From Novosphingobium sp. G106 (lineage in GTDB: Bacteria; Pseudomonadota; Alphaproteobacteria; Sphingomonadales; Sphingomonadaceae): 64,000 nucleotides of DNA. Under the pieces are notes generated by a model. The model saw only the letters and a program-made list of their open reading frames with translations. It searched no databases and was not told where the DNA came from. How positions within the stretch are numbered: position 1 is the stretch's first letter; every line of letters starts with the position of its first letter. Below are positions 19,228-28,397 of this stretch, piece after piece. Position numbers and translations under genes: made by a program. The stretch is taken from assembly GCF_019075875.1 (NCBI RefSeq), contig NZ_JAHOOZ010000002.1, positions 186,001 to 250,000 of the forward strand, in the 5' to 3' direction.

Positions 19228-19317
19228 GATCACACCCAGTTCCCGGATCGCGCACCAAAGCAGGTGATCGCCAGCGCATTTGGCGGCGGCGGACCCTCCT
19301 GGATTTGGACATGGCAC

Positions 19318-19796
19318 ATTGCACCGAGATTCAAACGGATCTCGGAGAAGCTAGCTGCCATGGAGATGATAGCGCGGCGAGTTCTGGGGCCAGAGCAAGC
19401 GAACATGAGGTCTCCCTTCAAACGCGCACCCGATGAAGAAAGCATCGAGTGTCGCCACGGAGCGCGCCGGACCCAGGATCAATGCTGTCCGTCCAGCGAA
19501 GTGTTGCGAAGGCCTGGTCCGAACCACTTAGAGCCCATTGCGATCGTCGCGGTTACCGCTTCAAAGCCTGAGCCCCGAGGTTCTGCTCGCCAATGAGCTC
19601 TCAGGCATCGAACAGTAGAGCAGTCTAAATCGCGCGCCTATCCAACTCCGATTGCTCGGTTTTTCCTAAATGAGCGCGGCAATTGATCAGGAAATCGCCT
19701 TCAAATCCTTATTGTATTGACCACCATCGGCTTGCTATTATTATGAAGCAAGTGAATATTATTTTTCTTTGAAATGAAAAATAGTGATATGAATGC
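19318..19796. other. intergenic region with AT-rich patch
   Basis: About 480 bases upstream of the ECF sigma gene and before the phosphoglucomutase remnant. No coding frame is supported. From about 19640 to 19790 the sequence is markedly richer in A and T than its surroundings and contains the inverted repeat at 19760-19783. It could hold the promoter of the sigma-glucan synthase operon (minus strand) and the former promoter of pgm (plus strand). Confidence 0.4.
19760..19783. promoter_or_regulatory. AT-rich inverted repeat
   Basis: TATTTTTC, an 8-base spacer, then GAAAAATA: perfect 8-base arms inside the AT-rich patch just ahead of the phosphoglucomutase remnant. It could be an operator or an unusual weak hairpin; no T-tract follows that would make a terminator. 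Only the symmetry is seen. Confidence 0.3.
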
Positions 19797-20341
19797 GTGT
19801 TCCCCAATAGTTGGGAAATTTCTGGGTGCCGCCGAGCTGATGAGCCCGAAAGCACTCGCGACGCCTATTCTACTTCGGCTCCAGACCTGTCGAAACCGTC
19901 ACCGCGCGTCCATTTCGGCACATCGGGCCATCGGGGCTCGGCCATTCGAAACTCATCCCAGGTAATCGACATGAACGCGATCGCAGCGTCAGGACTCAGG
20001 CTTAGTATCGACCCTCTGGGGGGGAGCCGGTCCAGCCTACTGGGCCGAGATCGTCGACAGATATGGCCTCGATGCCACAATCGTCGAGAGAAGGATCGAC
20101 CCCACATTCGAGTTCATAACAGATGACTGGGACGGCAGGATCCGGATGGATTGCTCGTCGCACTACGCGATGACCCGTTTGATCGGCTGCTCGATCGGTT
20201 AGATCTAGCTGTCGCCAACGACACCGATGCCGACCGCACGGTATCCGGCGCCGACCATCTAAAGCGATCCAGAACGATGCTGCGGCGATCGTTCAAGGGC
20301 TATTTGGCGATGGAGAGGCGGCCGTCGAGCACGCTATCTAG
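19797..20341 (+). pseudogene. pgm: phosphoglucomutase remnant, internally deleted
   Basis: Collapsed gene for alpha-D-phosphoglucomutase (glucose-1-phosphate/glucose-6-phosphate interconversion). Three separate parts of the family are recognisable. Near the start is VHFGTSGHRGSAIRN, matching the N-terminal signature. From about 19980 comes a middle-domain block: LRLSIDPLGG, then after a one-base shift GAGPAYWAEIVDRYGLDATI, DPTFEFITDDWDGRIRMD and, after another shift, LDLAVANDTDADRT, the metal-binding loop. Last is the C-terminal tail AIQNDAAAIVQGLFGD, ending at a TAG at 20339-20341. More than half of a roughly 545-residue enzyme is gone, including the active-site serine loop. At least three frameshifts are present. 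Confidence 0.8.
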
Positions 20342-20355
20342 GCGCGGGAATTCAG

Positions 20356-20895
20356 TCAGGGAACAGCGGGGTAAACTAGGCCGAGCACGTCGGCCCGCGC
20401 GGCAGGGGTCATAAGCGCGGGCTTCGCTTCCGAAGTCCCCATCAGGTGAAACACCTTCTGCTCCCTATGAAGGAGGTAATCAGCGATGATCCTGCGATGG
20501 CATCGCCACCACACCGCCTCAGCGCACATAATTGCGCACCGGCCGCCGCAGGCAATTTCGATTAGGCTATCCAGTCCTGTCCGAAACTCGGCCGACAAAG
20601 CGTAGTCGGCATAATTGTGAAAACTCGGATTGATCCAGAAGCCATTTACATCAGGCGCAACGGTTTTGGATCTCTTGCGTAGTCCGCCCAGCTCATGAAT
20701 TTTGCTGTATTCAATCCGACCGGCAGCAAGGGCGGCTGGCAAGGTATCGGCGTTATACTGGGGATTCGTCCGGGAGCGCGAGATAGTGCGGACGTCGACA
20801 ACGTTTGTAACCTCGCCGACCTTTAGCAGATCCATGAAGTCTCCTAGCGATCTTGTGGAGTGGCCGATGGTGAAAATGGGCATTGGCGGGGGCAT
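20356..20895 (-). CDS. DUF488 family protein
   Basis: 179-residue soluble protein of the DUF488 family. The N-terminal motif PIFTIGHSTRSLGDFMDLL and the block VVDVRTISRSRTNPQYN are diagnostic; GGLRKR, the cysteine-rich CAIMCAEAVWWRCHRR and the terminal region match the usual fold. The molecular activity is not established; conserved Cys, His and Arg residues suggest an enzyme. The ATG at 20895 begins the conserved region; an upstream ATG at 20925 would overlap the uracil-DNA glycosylase gene by 23 bases. It forms a tight unit with that gene and the membrane protein upstream. Confidence 0.85.
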   Translation of the reverse strand: MPPPMPIFTIGHSTRSLGDFMDLLKVGEVTNVVDVRTISRSRTNPQYNADTLPAALAAGRIEYSKIHELGGLRKRSKTVAPDVNGFWINPSFHNYADYALSAEFRTGLDSLIEIACGGRCAIMCAEAVWWRCHRRIIADYLLHREQKVFHLMGTSEAKPALMTPAARADVLGLVYPAVP

Positions 20896-20902
20896 TGACT
20901 GT

Positions 20903-21526
20903 TCAACCTCTCGCGAATTGCGCATTATGATCAGGTTCTTCGGCGTCTTCCAGTGCCGGCTCTATTGGCCGAATTTGCGCGCGCAGCGCTGGAAGCACGG
21001 TCTCCTCGAACCAAGGATGTTTGCGCATCCAGATTTGGGAGCGCCAAGAGGGGTGCGGAAGCGGAAACCACCGCGGGAGGTAGCTCGCGAAATCGCGGAC
21101 CCGGTCAGTCATCGCACCGTTTCCCAGCACATAGTTTTGAGCGTAGCTTCCGACCAGGAGAGTGAGGCGCAGGTCCGGCATTAGTGCAAGTAGCCGCTTC
21201 CGCCATAACGGCGCGCATTCCGGGCGTGGCGGTGCATCGCCGCTGCTCGCGCGCCCCGGATAGCAAAGCCCCATGGGAACAATGGCAATGTTGGCGGCAT
21301 CGTAGAATTGATCTGAAGTAAGCCCCATCCATTGGCGCAACCGATCGCCCGACGGATCGGAAAAGGGGATACCGGTCGCGTGAACCTTTGTGCCCGGGGC
21401 CTGGCTCGCGATCAGGATCCGCGCGCTCGCAGACATTTGCAAAACAGGTCGGGGGCCAAGCGGCAGGAGATCACCGCACGCCCGGCAAGCCCGTACTTCC
21501 GCCAACAAGGCTTCACAATCGGTCAC
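20903..21526 (-). CDS. uracil-DNA glycosylase superfamily protein
   Basis: 207-residue member of the uracil-DNA glycosylase superfamily, whose members cut uracil or related lesions from DNA. The first motif is SQAPGTKVHATGIPFSDPSG followed by GDRLRQWMGL, the second PHPSWRSQIW near residue 155, which stands where the family has its catalytic/intercalation loop. An N-terminal CRACG pair is present, but a full set of four Fe-S cysteines is not obvious, so it may belong to a subgroup lacking the cluster. The ATG overlaps the stop of the preceding gene, and its end abuts DUF488. DNA-repair role is inferred from family only. Confidence 0.8.
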   Translation of the reverse strand: MTDCEALLAEVRACRACGDLLPLGPRPVLQMSASARILIASQAPGTKVHATGIPFSDPSGDRLRQWMGLTSDQFYDAANIAIVPMGLCYPGRASSGDAPPRPECAPLWRKRLLALMPDLRLTLLVGSYAQNYVLGNGAMTDRVRDFASYLPRWFPLPHPSWRSQIWMRKHPWFEETVLPALRAQIRPIEPALEDAEEPDHNAQFARG

Positions 21527-22101
21527 GAGCCGTCCGCGTCACGCGGCAACATGTGGATATGAACCTTGTCCGCAGATTGTTTCTTGAGAATAGCCAGTGC
21601 CCGCTCTTCACTGGCCGGGTCCGAGACGCGTACCCACAGCAACAGGCCGCCGCGTACAATCTGCTCCTCCAGGTACTGCGCATGGTGGTCGCCTAGACGT
21701 CTGGCGAGCACCGAACCAATCAGGCCGCCAGCACCCCCGGCAATCGCTGCGCCGGCGATGACGGCAAGCATTGTTCCACCGGTCGCCACGATAGCGCCAA
21801 CTGCAGCGATCGCTCCCACATAGACGAGACCTCCGATGATACCGCCCTCCGCATCGCCGATTGCCTCGGTCGATACGAATGCGGCTCGGGGGACGTTTGG
21901 ATCGTCGGCCAGCAGATCTACCCTGGAATATCGATGACCCATCTTCTCCTCCACGGTCTTCGCACTGGCGAGGAGGCTAAGATCGGCACGGTGAAAGCCC
22001 GACATCAACAAGTCATCTATCGCGTCCTGCAGTCCTTGCGAACTGTGGAAAATGCCAACCGCCTCCCGCGACACGTCGGCCACCTGAGCGCTTTCCATCA
22101 T
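21523..22101 (-). CDS. glycine-rich membrane protein, general-stress-like N-domain
   Basis: 192-residue protein. The N-terminal domain (AVGIFHSSQGLQDAIDDLL, then GFHRADLSLLA) resembles the small alpha/beta domain of YflT/GSP17M-type stress proteins. A central stretch of about 70 residues is Gly/Ala-rich and hydrophobic (IIGGLVYVGAIAAVGAIVA, AGAAIAGGAGGLIGSVLA), consistent with glycine-zipper membrane helices. The C-terminus DKVHIHMLPRDA is polar. GAAGGAGTG precedes the ATG pair at 22101, deciding the start against a longer upstream frame. The stop overlaps the glycosylase ATG. A membrane-associated stress role is likely but inferred. Confidence 0.75.
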   Translation of the reverse strand: MMESAQVADVSREAVGIFHSSQGLQDAIDDLLMSGFHRADLSLLASAKTVEEKMGHRYSRVDLLADDPNVPRAAFVSTEAIGDAEGGIIGGLVYVGAIAAVGAIVATGGTMLAVIAGAAIAGGAGGLIGSVLARRLGDHHAQYLEEQIVRGGLLLWVRVSDPASEERALAILKKQSADKVHIHMLPRDADGS

Positions 22102-22452
22102 CACTCCTTCAATTCGCAGCGTGTGAAACTCGGGGATCAAGAGCAGGCCATGATCGCCTTCACTTCGTCCATTTGATGGGCTGCACGGTGAAAGGTTCCC
22201 GGCACAGAAGAGGGAAACGACCGACTGACGGAAGCAGCGCCCGACGTTCCCATGGGAAGCCAAACGTCGGGAACGATCCGGTGGGGATCAAACGTTCGGC
22301 CCGCCAGCTTCCGAAGGATGACAAGAGAAAATAGTTGCTGCAAACGGCCAATAATATTCTTTCGACTTCTGTTAAATTTGCGCCCATCTTCCATGGCTAC
22401 GAAGCGGCTTCCCAGAGAAATCTGGACACAGGTGGCAGGGAGGGACCCTGGT

Positions 22453-23289
22453 ATGCCGGTTGAAACATCTTCAGAACTATTCCAGGAGCTTAAGAGCTTG
22501 GACGGCATCGTTGAGAGTTCAACGGCAAACCGGTCGGTGCTCAGCTCTCAGGACTCGAATGCGCTGGCCATTCAGCGAGTGGTTGATCTAGGCCAAATGA
22601 GCAGAGGCTTCGTGCATGATTTCAGAAATGTCCTCGCTGTGATTTCCGCGGGGCTGAACCTCGCGAAACGGCACAGCTCCGATCCGGTTCTGGCGGAAGG
22701 GTTCCTCACGGGAGCTCAAGAGGGCGTGGATCGCGGGCTGAAGATGACGATGCGACTCCTGGAATTCGCGCGCGGGAATGACTGTGAGATTCAAACCGGA
22801 AACGTGAACGAAGCACTCCGGCAGTCCGAAGCACTTCTGCGATATGCCGCCGGCAGCGATGTCAAGGTTGTCCTCCAACTCGGCGCTGATGTCCCGGATT
22901 TCGATTTTGATCCCCCACGATTCAATGCGGCGATCATGAATCTCGTCGTCAACGCTCGAGATGCGATGCCAGATGGCGGCGCGATCGAAATCAGCACAGA
23001 TTGCATTACCTTAGCGACACTTCCGAGTGCCGATCAGGAAGCTTATGTGCGCGTTCGCGTGCGAGACAACGGTGAGGGTATGTCCGCCAACGTCTTACGC
23101 AGGATCTGCGATCCGTTCTTCACGACCAAGACCGGAACCGGCACTGGCTTGGGCATACCCCAAGTTCAGACATTCGTGGAACAAGCCGGTGGCTTCATGA
23201 AAATCGATAGCGAGGTCGGCGCGGGGAGCATCATCGAGCTTCTATTTCCCGCGCCGTCTGGTCCGTTCGCGGTCCACATCGAGCGATAG
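22453..23289 (+). CDS. soluble sensor histidine kinase
   Basis: 278-residue histidine kinase without visible membrane helices or sensor domain. H-box: GQMSRGFVHDFRNVLAVISA with the phospho-acceptor His near residue 56; N-box: IMNLVVNARDAMPDGGAIEI; G1: VRVRDNGEGMS; F/G2: DPFFTTKTGTGTGLGIPQVQ. The C-terminus closes the ATPase fold. The ATG at 22453 is favoured because GGGAGGG lies 8 bases upstream; an ATG at 22393 is possible. No response regulator is adjacent, so the partner is elsewhere. It is divergent from the stress-like membrane protein, sharing a 350-base promoter region. Confidence 0.85.
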   Translation: MPVETSSELFQELKSLDGIVESSTANRSVLSSQDSNALAIQRVVDLGQMSRGFVHDFRNVLAVISAGLNLAKRHSSDPVLAEGFLTGAQEGVDRGLKMTMRLLEFARGNDCEIQTGNVNEALRQSEALLRYAAGSDVKVVLQLGADVPDFDFDPPRFNAAIMNLVVNARDAMPDGGAIEISTDCITLATLPSADQEAYVRVRVRDNGEGMSANVLRRICDPFFTTKTGTGTGLGIPQVQTFVEQAGGFMKIDSEVGAGSIIELLFPAPSGPFAVHIER

Positions 23290-23309
23290 GACCGTACACC
23301 AATCCCACC

Positions 23310-24035
23310 TCAGGCGAAGGCTCTCCTAATAAAGCGATTTCGGGGCACTATGCGCCACGCGGCAAAAGCGGACAGCAATGCCATCGCGAACCATGTGAGC
23401 GCGTAAGCAGCGTGGTTGTCGGCAAAGCGTACCACGGTCAGCCCGCCTACAGGCCCATTCGAGCCGCCCGGCACCGCGTCTGCATCAATGAAATAGGGGG
23501 CGGACCGCACGATCCCCCGCGCCGCGCCAATTCCGGCAACATCGCGCGAATACCAGTTATCCGTTTTGGGGTCGTTATCGCGGAGGAATCCGCCTCCCGG
23601 CTCGGACATGCGCAGCAGGCCGGTGACCGTCAGGTCGCCTTCAGGTTCGCGCCTCGACGATCGGCGTTGTTCCGGGGTAATGAAGCCCCGATTTATCAGA
23701 ACGATGAAGTCCCCTGTGTCGAACGGAGTGATCACCCAATAGCCTGCTCCGAGATCGCTCACCCCGCGGACGAGCGTCTCATGACCTGGCACATAGCGTC
23801 CCGTCACCGTTACGCGGCGATAGGCGTCATGTTCGGCGTTGATCGTGCGCCAAGCATCGGGGTCTGGTGCGGGCACCGCCGGCGCATGGATTCGGCTCTC
23901 GACTGCAGCGACGAGCTCATGCTTCCACGCGCGCCGCTCGATCTGCCATAGGCCCAGCGCGACGAAGCACGCCGCCAAGGCCAGCAGCACGCCGAAGAAC
24001 CCGGCGCGCTCCGGGATGCCGTCGGCGCTTATCAC
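23310..24035 (-). CDS. SURF1-family oxidase assembly protein
   Basis: 241-residue membrane protein of the SURF1/Shy1 family, which helps insert heme into subunit I of heme-copper oxidases. It has an N-terminal helix (FFGVLLALAACFVALGLWQI) and a C-terminal helix (AAYALTWFAMALLSAFAAW) enclosing a periplasmic domain with GRYVPGHETLVRG and VLINRGFITPEQR, both family landmarks. The ATG overlaps the cyoD stop (ATGA), so it is the last gene of the cyo operon. In this position it most likely services the quinol oxidase; an additional role with the orphan CtaD at 56-58 kb is possible. Confidence 0.9.
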   Translation of the reverse strand: MISADGIPERAGFFGVLLALAACFVALGLWQIERRAWKHELVAAVESRIHAPAVPAPDPDAWRTINAEHDAYRRVTVTGRYVPGHETLVRGVSDLGAGYWVITPFDTGDFIVLINRGFITPEQRRSSRREPEGDLTVTGLLRMSEPGGGFLRDNDPKTDNWYSRDVAGIGAARGIVRSAPYFIDADAVPGGSNGPVGGLTVVRFADNHAAYALTWFAMALLSAFAAWRIVPRNRFIRRAFA

Positions 24036-24391
24036 GGCATCTGACTCATGTCGTGAGACATCGGCATCATATTGTGGTTCAAGTGGTACATCACCCAGAG
24101 TGACCCGGTGAGCATGATCACGACGATGATCACCGTGAAGATCATCGCCATCATCGTCCAGCCGCCTTCCTGCCTACCGTTCATGTGCAGGAAGTAGATC
24201 ACATGGACCACCATCTGCACTGCCGCGAAGACAAGGATGATCGCTGCGGTGGGGCCATCGGCCAGCTGCTGCGTCATCACCAGCCAGAATGGAACCGCCG
24301 TCAGCACGACCGACAGGGCGAAGCCGATGACATAGTCGCGCAAGGAGCCGTGAGCGCCCTGATCGACAGGATGGTCTTGATGAGCGCTCAT
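24032..24391 (-). CDS. cyoD: cytochrome o ubiquinol oxidase subunit IV
   Basis: 119-residue accessory subunit of the bo3-type quinol oxidase in the inner membrane. Three hydrophobic helices are visible ([60 protein letters not shown]) with the family motif [10 protein letters not shown] between the second and third. The C-terminal tail is Met/His-rich ([15 protein letters not shown]). The ATG at 24391 overlaps the cyoC stop; the reading frame upstream of it is only the shadow of cyoC. Length is normal for CyoD. Confidence 0.9.
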   Translation of the reverse strand: MSAHQDHPVDQGAHGSLRDYVIGFALSVVLTAVPFWLVMTQQLADGPTAAIILVFAAVQMVVHVIYFLHMNGRQEGGWTMMAMIFTVIIVVIMLTGSLWVMYHLNHNMMPMSHDMSQMP

Positions 24392-25020
24392 CGCAGCATT
24401 TCCAGCAGGTAGACGAGGGTGAAGACACCGATCCAGATGACGTCGAGGAAGTGCCAGAAAAGGCTTAGGCACATGAGCCGGCGTTTGTTGGCCTGGATCA
24501 GCCCCCGGCGAGAAAGCTGCACCAGCAGCGTCACAAGCCACACAATGCCGAACGTGACATGCAGCCCGTGGGTGCCCACCAACGTGAAGAAGGCGGACAG
24601 GAAAGCGCTTCGCTGCGGCGTGGCGCCAATATGAATCAGGTGGTGAAACTCATAGAGCTCGATCGAGAGGAACGCCGCGCCGAACAGGCCCGTCACGGTC
24701 AGCCAAAATTGCGTCTGCCGCAGGCGATCGCGCTGCATCGCCAGCATGGCAAAGCCATAAGTGATCGACGAGAACAGCAGCATTGCCGTATTCAGCGCCA
24801 CCAACGGCAACTCGAACAGATCCTTGGGACCGGGTCCCGCCGCGAGGTTGCCGCCGAGTACGGCATAACAGGCAAACAGGATCGCGAAGATGAGGCAGTC
24901 GCTCATCAGGTAGATCCAAAAGCCCAGCATCGTGCTGTGGCCCTCGGGATGGTCATGCTCATCGAGGTCGTAGAAGCGGCGCGCTTCGTCAGCGGCGGCG
25001 AGGGTGGTGTGCATCGTCAT
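24388..25020 (-). CDS. cyoC: cytochrome o ubiquinol oxidase subunit III
   Basis: 210-residue subunit III of the quinol oxidase, with five membrane helices. [20 protein letters not shown] and [20 protein letters not shown] are characteristic, and [15 protein letters not shown] and [17 protein letters not shown] mark the last two helices. Subunit III stabilises the proton-pumping subunit I. The ATG at 25020 (MTMHTT) is 4 bases after the cyoB stop and fits the family length; an upstream frame to 25074 lies inside cyoB. It overlaps cyoD by ATGA. Confidence 0.92.
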   Translation of the reverse strand: MTMHTTLAAADEARRFYDLDEHDHPEGHSTMLGFWIYLMSDCLIFAILFACYAVLGGNLAAGPGPKDLFELPLVALNTAMLLFSSITYGFAMLAMQRDRLRQTQFWLTVTGLFGAAFLSIELYEFHHLIHIGATPQRSAFLSAFFTLVGTHGLHVTFGIVWLVTLLVQLSRRGLIQANKRRLMCLSLFWHFLDVIWIGVFTLVYLLEMLR

Positions 25021-25024
25021 GGCG

Positions 25025-27028
25025 TCAGGCTCCTGCCGCCAGCAGGCGTGTCCGCTCGGCCTCGGTCGTCTCAACCGTGGCCGCGGGGATATGAAAATCG
25101 CGCCGATAATTGAAGGTGTGACCGATAGCGACTGCCAGAATGCTAGTGAAGCTCAACGCCGCGAGCCACCAGATGTACCAGATCAGAGCGAAACCCATGA
25201 CGGTTGCGAGCGCGGAGAGGATCACGCCGGTTCCAGTGTTTTTCGGCATGTGGATCGGACGGTAGCCCTGAAGTGGCCGCTCGGCGCCACGCGTCTTCAT
25301 GTCGTACCAAGCGTCGAGCGAGTGGATCACCGGGGTGAACGCAAAGTTGTACTCGGGCGGCGGCGAGGAGGTCGACCACTCGAGTGTGCGGCCGCCCCAA
25401 GGATCACCGGTCGTGTCGCGCAGTTCGTCCCGCTTCCAGATGCTCACCGCGAACTGGACTAGCATCGCGCCGATGCCCACCGCGATCACGGCCGCGCCGA
25501 TGCCGGCTATGACGAACCAGAACTGCAGGCCCGGATCATCGAATACGCGCATGCGCCGGGTCACGCCCATCAGGCCCAAAATGTAGAGCGGCATGAAGGC
25601 CAGCCAGAAGCCGACGACCCAGCACCAGAAGCTTATCTTTCCCCAAAACACGTCGAGCTTGAAGCCGAAGGCCTTGGGCCACCAGTAATTGATCGCCGCG
25701 AACAGTCCGAACAGCACGCCGCCGATGATGACGTTGTGGAAATGAGCGATCAGAAACAGCGAGTTGTGCAGCACGAAGTCGGCTGGCGGCACGGCGAGCA
25801 GCACACCAGTCATCCCGCCGACTACGAAGGTCAGCATGAAGGCCACCGTCCACATCATCGGCAGTTCGAAGCGGATGCGGCCACGGTACATCGTGAACAG
25901 CCAATTGAAGAGCTTGGCGCCCGTGGGGATCGAGATCACCATTGTCGTGATGCCGAAGAACGAGTTGACGCTAGCGCCCGACCCCATCGTGAAGAAGTGG
26001 TGCAGCCAGACGAGGTACGACAGGATCGTGATGACGATCGTCGCATAGACCATCGAGGTATAGCCGAAGAGCCGCTTGCCCGAGAAGGTCGAGGTGACTT
26101 CGGAGAAGACGCCGAACAGCGGCAGGATCAGGATGTAGACCTCAGGATGGCCCCAAATCCAGATCAGGTTCACGTACATCATCGGCGAGCCGCCGAAGTC
26201 GTTGGTGAAGAAGTTGGTTCCGACGTAGCGGTCGAGGCTAAGCAACGTCAGCACCGCGGTCAGCACAGGGAAGGAGGCGACGATCAGCACGTTGGTGCAG
26301 AGAGATGTCCAGGTGAAGACAGGCATCTTCATCATGCCCATGCCTGGCGCGCGCATCTTGAGGATCGTGGCGATCAGATTGATGCCGGAAAGCGTCGTTC
26401 CCACGCCGGCTATCTGTAGCGCCCAGATGTAATAGTCGACGCCGGTGGCGGGACTGTAGGCGATGCCCGAAAGCGGCGGATAGGCCAGCCAGCCGGTCTG
26501 CGCGAATTCGCCGACGAACAGCGACATCATCACCAACACGGCGCCCGCCGTGGTCATCCAGAAGCTGAAATTGTTGAGGAACGGGAACGAGACGTCGCGC
26601 GCGCCGATCTGGAGCGGGACGATGTAGTTCATCAGACCAGTGACGAAGGGCATCGCCACGAAGAAGATCATGATCACGCCATGCGCGGTGAATATCTGAT
26701 CGTAGTGATGCGCGTTGAGATAGCCCTCGGACCCGTTGAAGGCGATAGCCTGCTGGATACGCATCATGATCGCGTCGGCGAAGCCGCGGAGGAACATGAT
26801 TAGGCCCAACACCATATACATGATGCCGATCTTCTTGTGGTCGACGCTGGTGAACCACTCATTCCAGAGATAGCCCCACAGCTTGTAGCGTGTGATGAGG
26901 CCCAGAACCGCTAGGCCGCCAATGACGACCGCGGCGAAAGTGGCGACGATAATCGGCTCGTGCAGCGGCAAGGCCTCGAGCGAAAGTCGCCCGAGGAGCG
27001 GGCTGATGGGAACGGGATCGTAAGACAT
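25025..27028 (-). CDS. cyoB: cytochrome o ubiquinol oxidase subunit I
   Basis: 667-residue heme-copper subunit I, catalysing ubiquinol oxidation by O2 coupled to proton pumping. Heme and copper ligands are all visible: [15 protein letters not shown] (low-spin heme His), [13 protein letters not shown] (CuB His with the His-Tyr crosslink), [11 protein letters not shown] (two CuB His) and [11 protein letters not shown] (heme His pair). The CyoB-type N- and C-terminal extra helices are present, and length equals that of characterised CyoB. The gene overlaps cyoA by one base (TGATG). No lesion is seen. Confidence 0.96.
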   Translation of the reverse strand: MSYDPVPISPLLGRLSLEALPLHEPIIVATFAAVVIGGLAVLGLITRYKLWGYLWNEWFTSVDHKKIGIMYMVLGLIMFLRGFADAIMMRIQQAIAFNGSEGYLNAHHYDQIFTAHGVIMIFFVAMPFVTGLMNYIVPLQIGARDVSFPFLNNFSFWMTTAGAVLVMMSLFVGEFAQTGWLAYPPLSGIAYSPATGVDYYIWALQIAGVGTTLSGINLIATILKMRAPGMGMMKMPVFTWTSLCTNVLIVASFPVLTAVLTLLSLDRYVGTNFFTNDFGGSPMMYVNLIWIWGHPEVYILILPLFGVFSEVTSTFSGKRLFGYTSMVYATIVITILSYLVWLHHFFTMGSGASVNSFFGITTMVISIPTGAKLFNWLFTMYRGRIRFELPMMWTVAFMLTFVVGGMTGVLLAVPPADFVLHNSLFLIAHFHNVIIGGVLFGLFAAINYWWPKAFGFKLDVFWGKISFWCWVVGFWLAFMPLYILGLMGVTRRMRVFDDPGLQFWFVIAGIGAAVIAVGIGAMLVQFAVSIWKRDELRDTTGDPWGGRTLEWSTSSPPPEYNFAFTPVIHSLDAWYDMKTRGAERPLQGYRPIHMPKNTGTGVILSALATVMGFALIWYIWWLAALSFTSILAVAIGHTFNYRRDFHIPAATVETTEAERTRLLAAGA

Positions 27029-28242
27029 CAGGGATTGCCTGTGACAAATGGCGCGGCGTCAGACACCGCGATCTGGGAAAGGGAAGGCCGTGAAAGCGAC
27101 GACGAGACGCCGGGCCGCGCTAGGCCCGCGCCGATCAGCGGAGCGCTGTCCACAGGGCGCGACAACGCGGCGCCAGCGCCATCGCCATCCTCGGGCAAAC
27201 AGGTTGCTGCGACCATCTGGCGAGTTGGCAGCAACTCGGCAGGCAGACTCGACCCTCGGGCGGTGAGCTTGTCGTAGGCGAGTGGGCGTATGTTGTGGAT
27301 CCCAGCGAGGCCCATCCCGCCTTGTCCGTCGATCCGCATCATGTCGCGCATGCACATCTTGCCAGGCTCGACGCACATATTCACGACAGCGTCGAACAGC
27401 CCGGCCTCAACCTCGCCAAAGCGGCGCGTGGGCTCGTTCTCGCTTGGCTTTTCGAGTACGAGATAGCCCGCGCGATCTAGCGTGCCACCGGCGCTCTTGG
27501 CGCCCTTGGCCCAGGCGGCGAAGGCGGCCTCGTCCATGCCAGTCACCTTGAAGCGCATCTGCGAGAAGCCCGCGCCGCTGTAGTTGGCGGAAAAACCTTC
27601 GTAGCTGCCTGGCCGATTGAGAACCGCGTGAAGCTTCGTCTCCATGCCCGGCATGGCATAGATCTGCCCGGCGAGCGCCGGGATGTAAAAGCTGTTCATA
27701 ACCGAAGAAGCCGAGATGCGGAAACGCACCGGGCGATCGATCGGCAACGCTAGCTCGTTGACCGTGGCCACGCCCTGCTCCGGGTAGATGAACAGCCATT
27801 TCCAGTCGAGCGCGACAACCTGGACGTCGAGCGGCTTGACCTCGGCTGCCACGACTTTCCCGGGCGCCGTGCGGGCAAGGGCACGGTAGGGATCGAGCAG
27901 GTGGGTGCCGACCCAGGTTATTGCGCCCAGGCAGATGATGATCAGCAGCGGCGCAGCCCAGATCACCAACTCGAGTTGGGTCGAGTGATCCCAGTCGGGC
28001 TCGTAGCGCGCCTCTCGGTTAGCGGCCCTGTAACGCCATGCGAACAGGATCGTGAGCGCCATCACCGGCACGATGATCAGCAACATCAGCGCGGTCGCGA
28101 TAACGACAAGGTTGCCTTGTTGCTGTGCAACGTCGCCAGCCGGATCCAAGACCACCATGTTGCAACCGGTGAGCAGCGGGAAACCGGTAAGCGACAGCAG
28201 GAGGGGAATTCTCCGCCGGAATCGGGCAAGGGCGTCAAGCAT
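27028..28242 (-). CDS. cyoA: cytochrome o ubiquinol oxidase subunit II
   Basis: 404-residue subunit II. The N-terminus carries a lipoprotein signal with lipobox LLTGC, two helices, and then the periplasmic cupredoxin-like domain ([40 protein letters not shown]). The CuA cysteine pair and ligands of cytochrome c oxidases are absent, which identifies a quinol oxidase. The COX_ARM segment and a longer Pro/Ser-rich tail of about 70 residues follow; that extension is longer than in E. coli. It is first in the operon; the divergent MFS gene starts 156 bases away. Confidence 0.93.
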   Translation of the reverse strand: MLDALARFRRRIPLLLSLTGFPLLTGCNMVVLDPAGDVAQQQGNLVVIATALMLLIIVPVMALTILFAWRYRAANREARYEPDWDHSTQLELVIWAAPLLIIICLGAITWVGTHLLDPYRALARTAPGKVVAAEVKPLDVQVVALDWKWLFIYPEQGVATVNELALPIDRPVRFRISASSVMNSFYIPALAGQIYAMPGMETKLHAVLNRPGSYEGFSANYSGAGFSQMRFKVTGMDEAAFAAWAKGAKSAGGTLDRAGYLVLEKPSENEPTRRFGEVEAGLFDAVVNMCVEPGKMCMRDMMRIDGQGGMGLAGIHNIRPLAYDKLTARGSSLPAELLPTRQMVAATCLPEDGDGAGAALSRPVDSAPLIGAGLARPGVSSSLSRPSLSQIAVSDAAPFVTGNP

Positions 28243-28397
28243 GCTCGGCGCCTAAGCCGACCATGCTGCGCTGCACATAGGACATTTTGTCCAATCCCCG
28301 TTCGCACCTTCAGCGACCATTGGAACTTGAACCGTGCGGCTCTGCGCGGTGTTGTTCGATTCGGAACGGAGCGTGCTCGCTCTGGGAGCTATCTGAG

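Noticed and set aside
22270..22296. GGAAC-N18-CGTT, similar to EcfG general-stress promoters, ahead of the histidine kinase
   Set aside because: The spacer is 18 bases, longer than the 16-17 expected, and the site is nearly 160 bases from the chosen start; kept only as a weak possibility.
24392..24541. N-terminal extension of CyoD
   Set aside because: The extension lies inside cyoC and has no CyoD homology; ATG 24391 overlaps the cyoC stop as elsewhere in the operon.
25736..26419. Open frame antisense to cyoB
   Set aside because: His/Glu/Arg-biased shadow of a fully conserved oxidase subunit.
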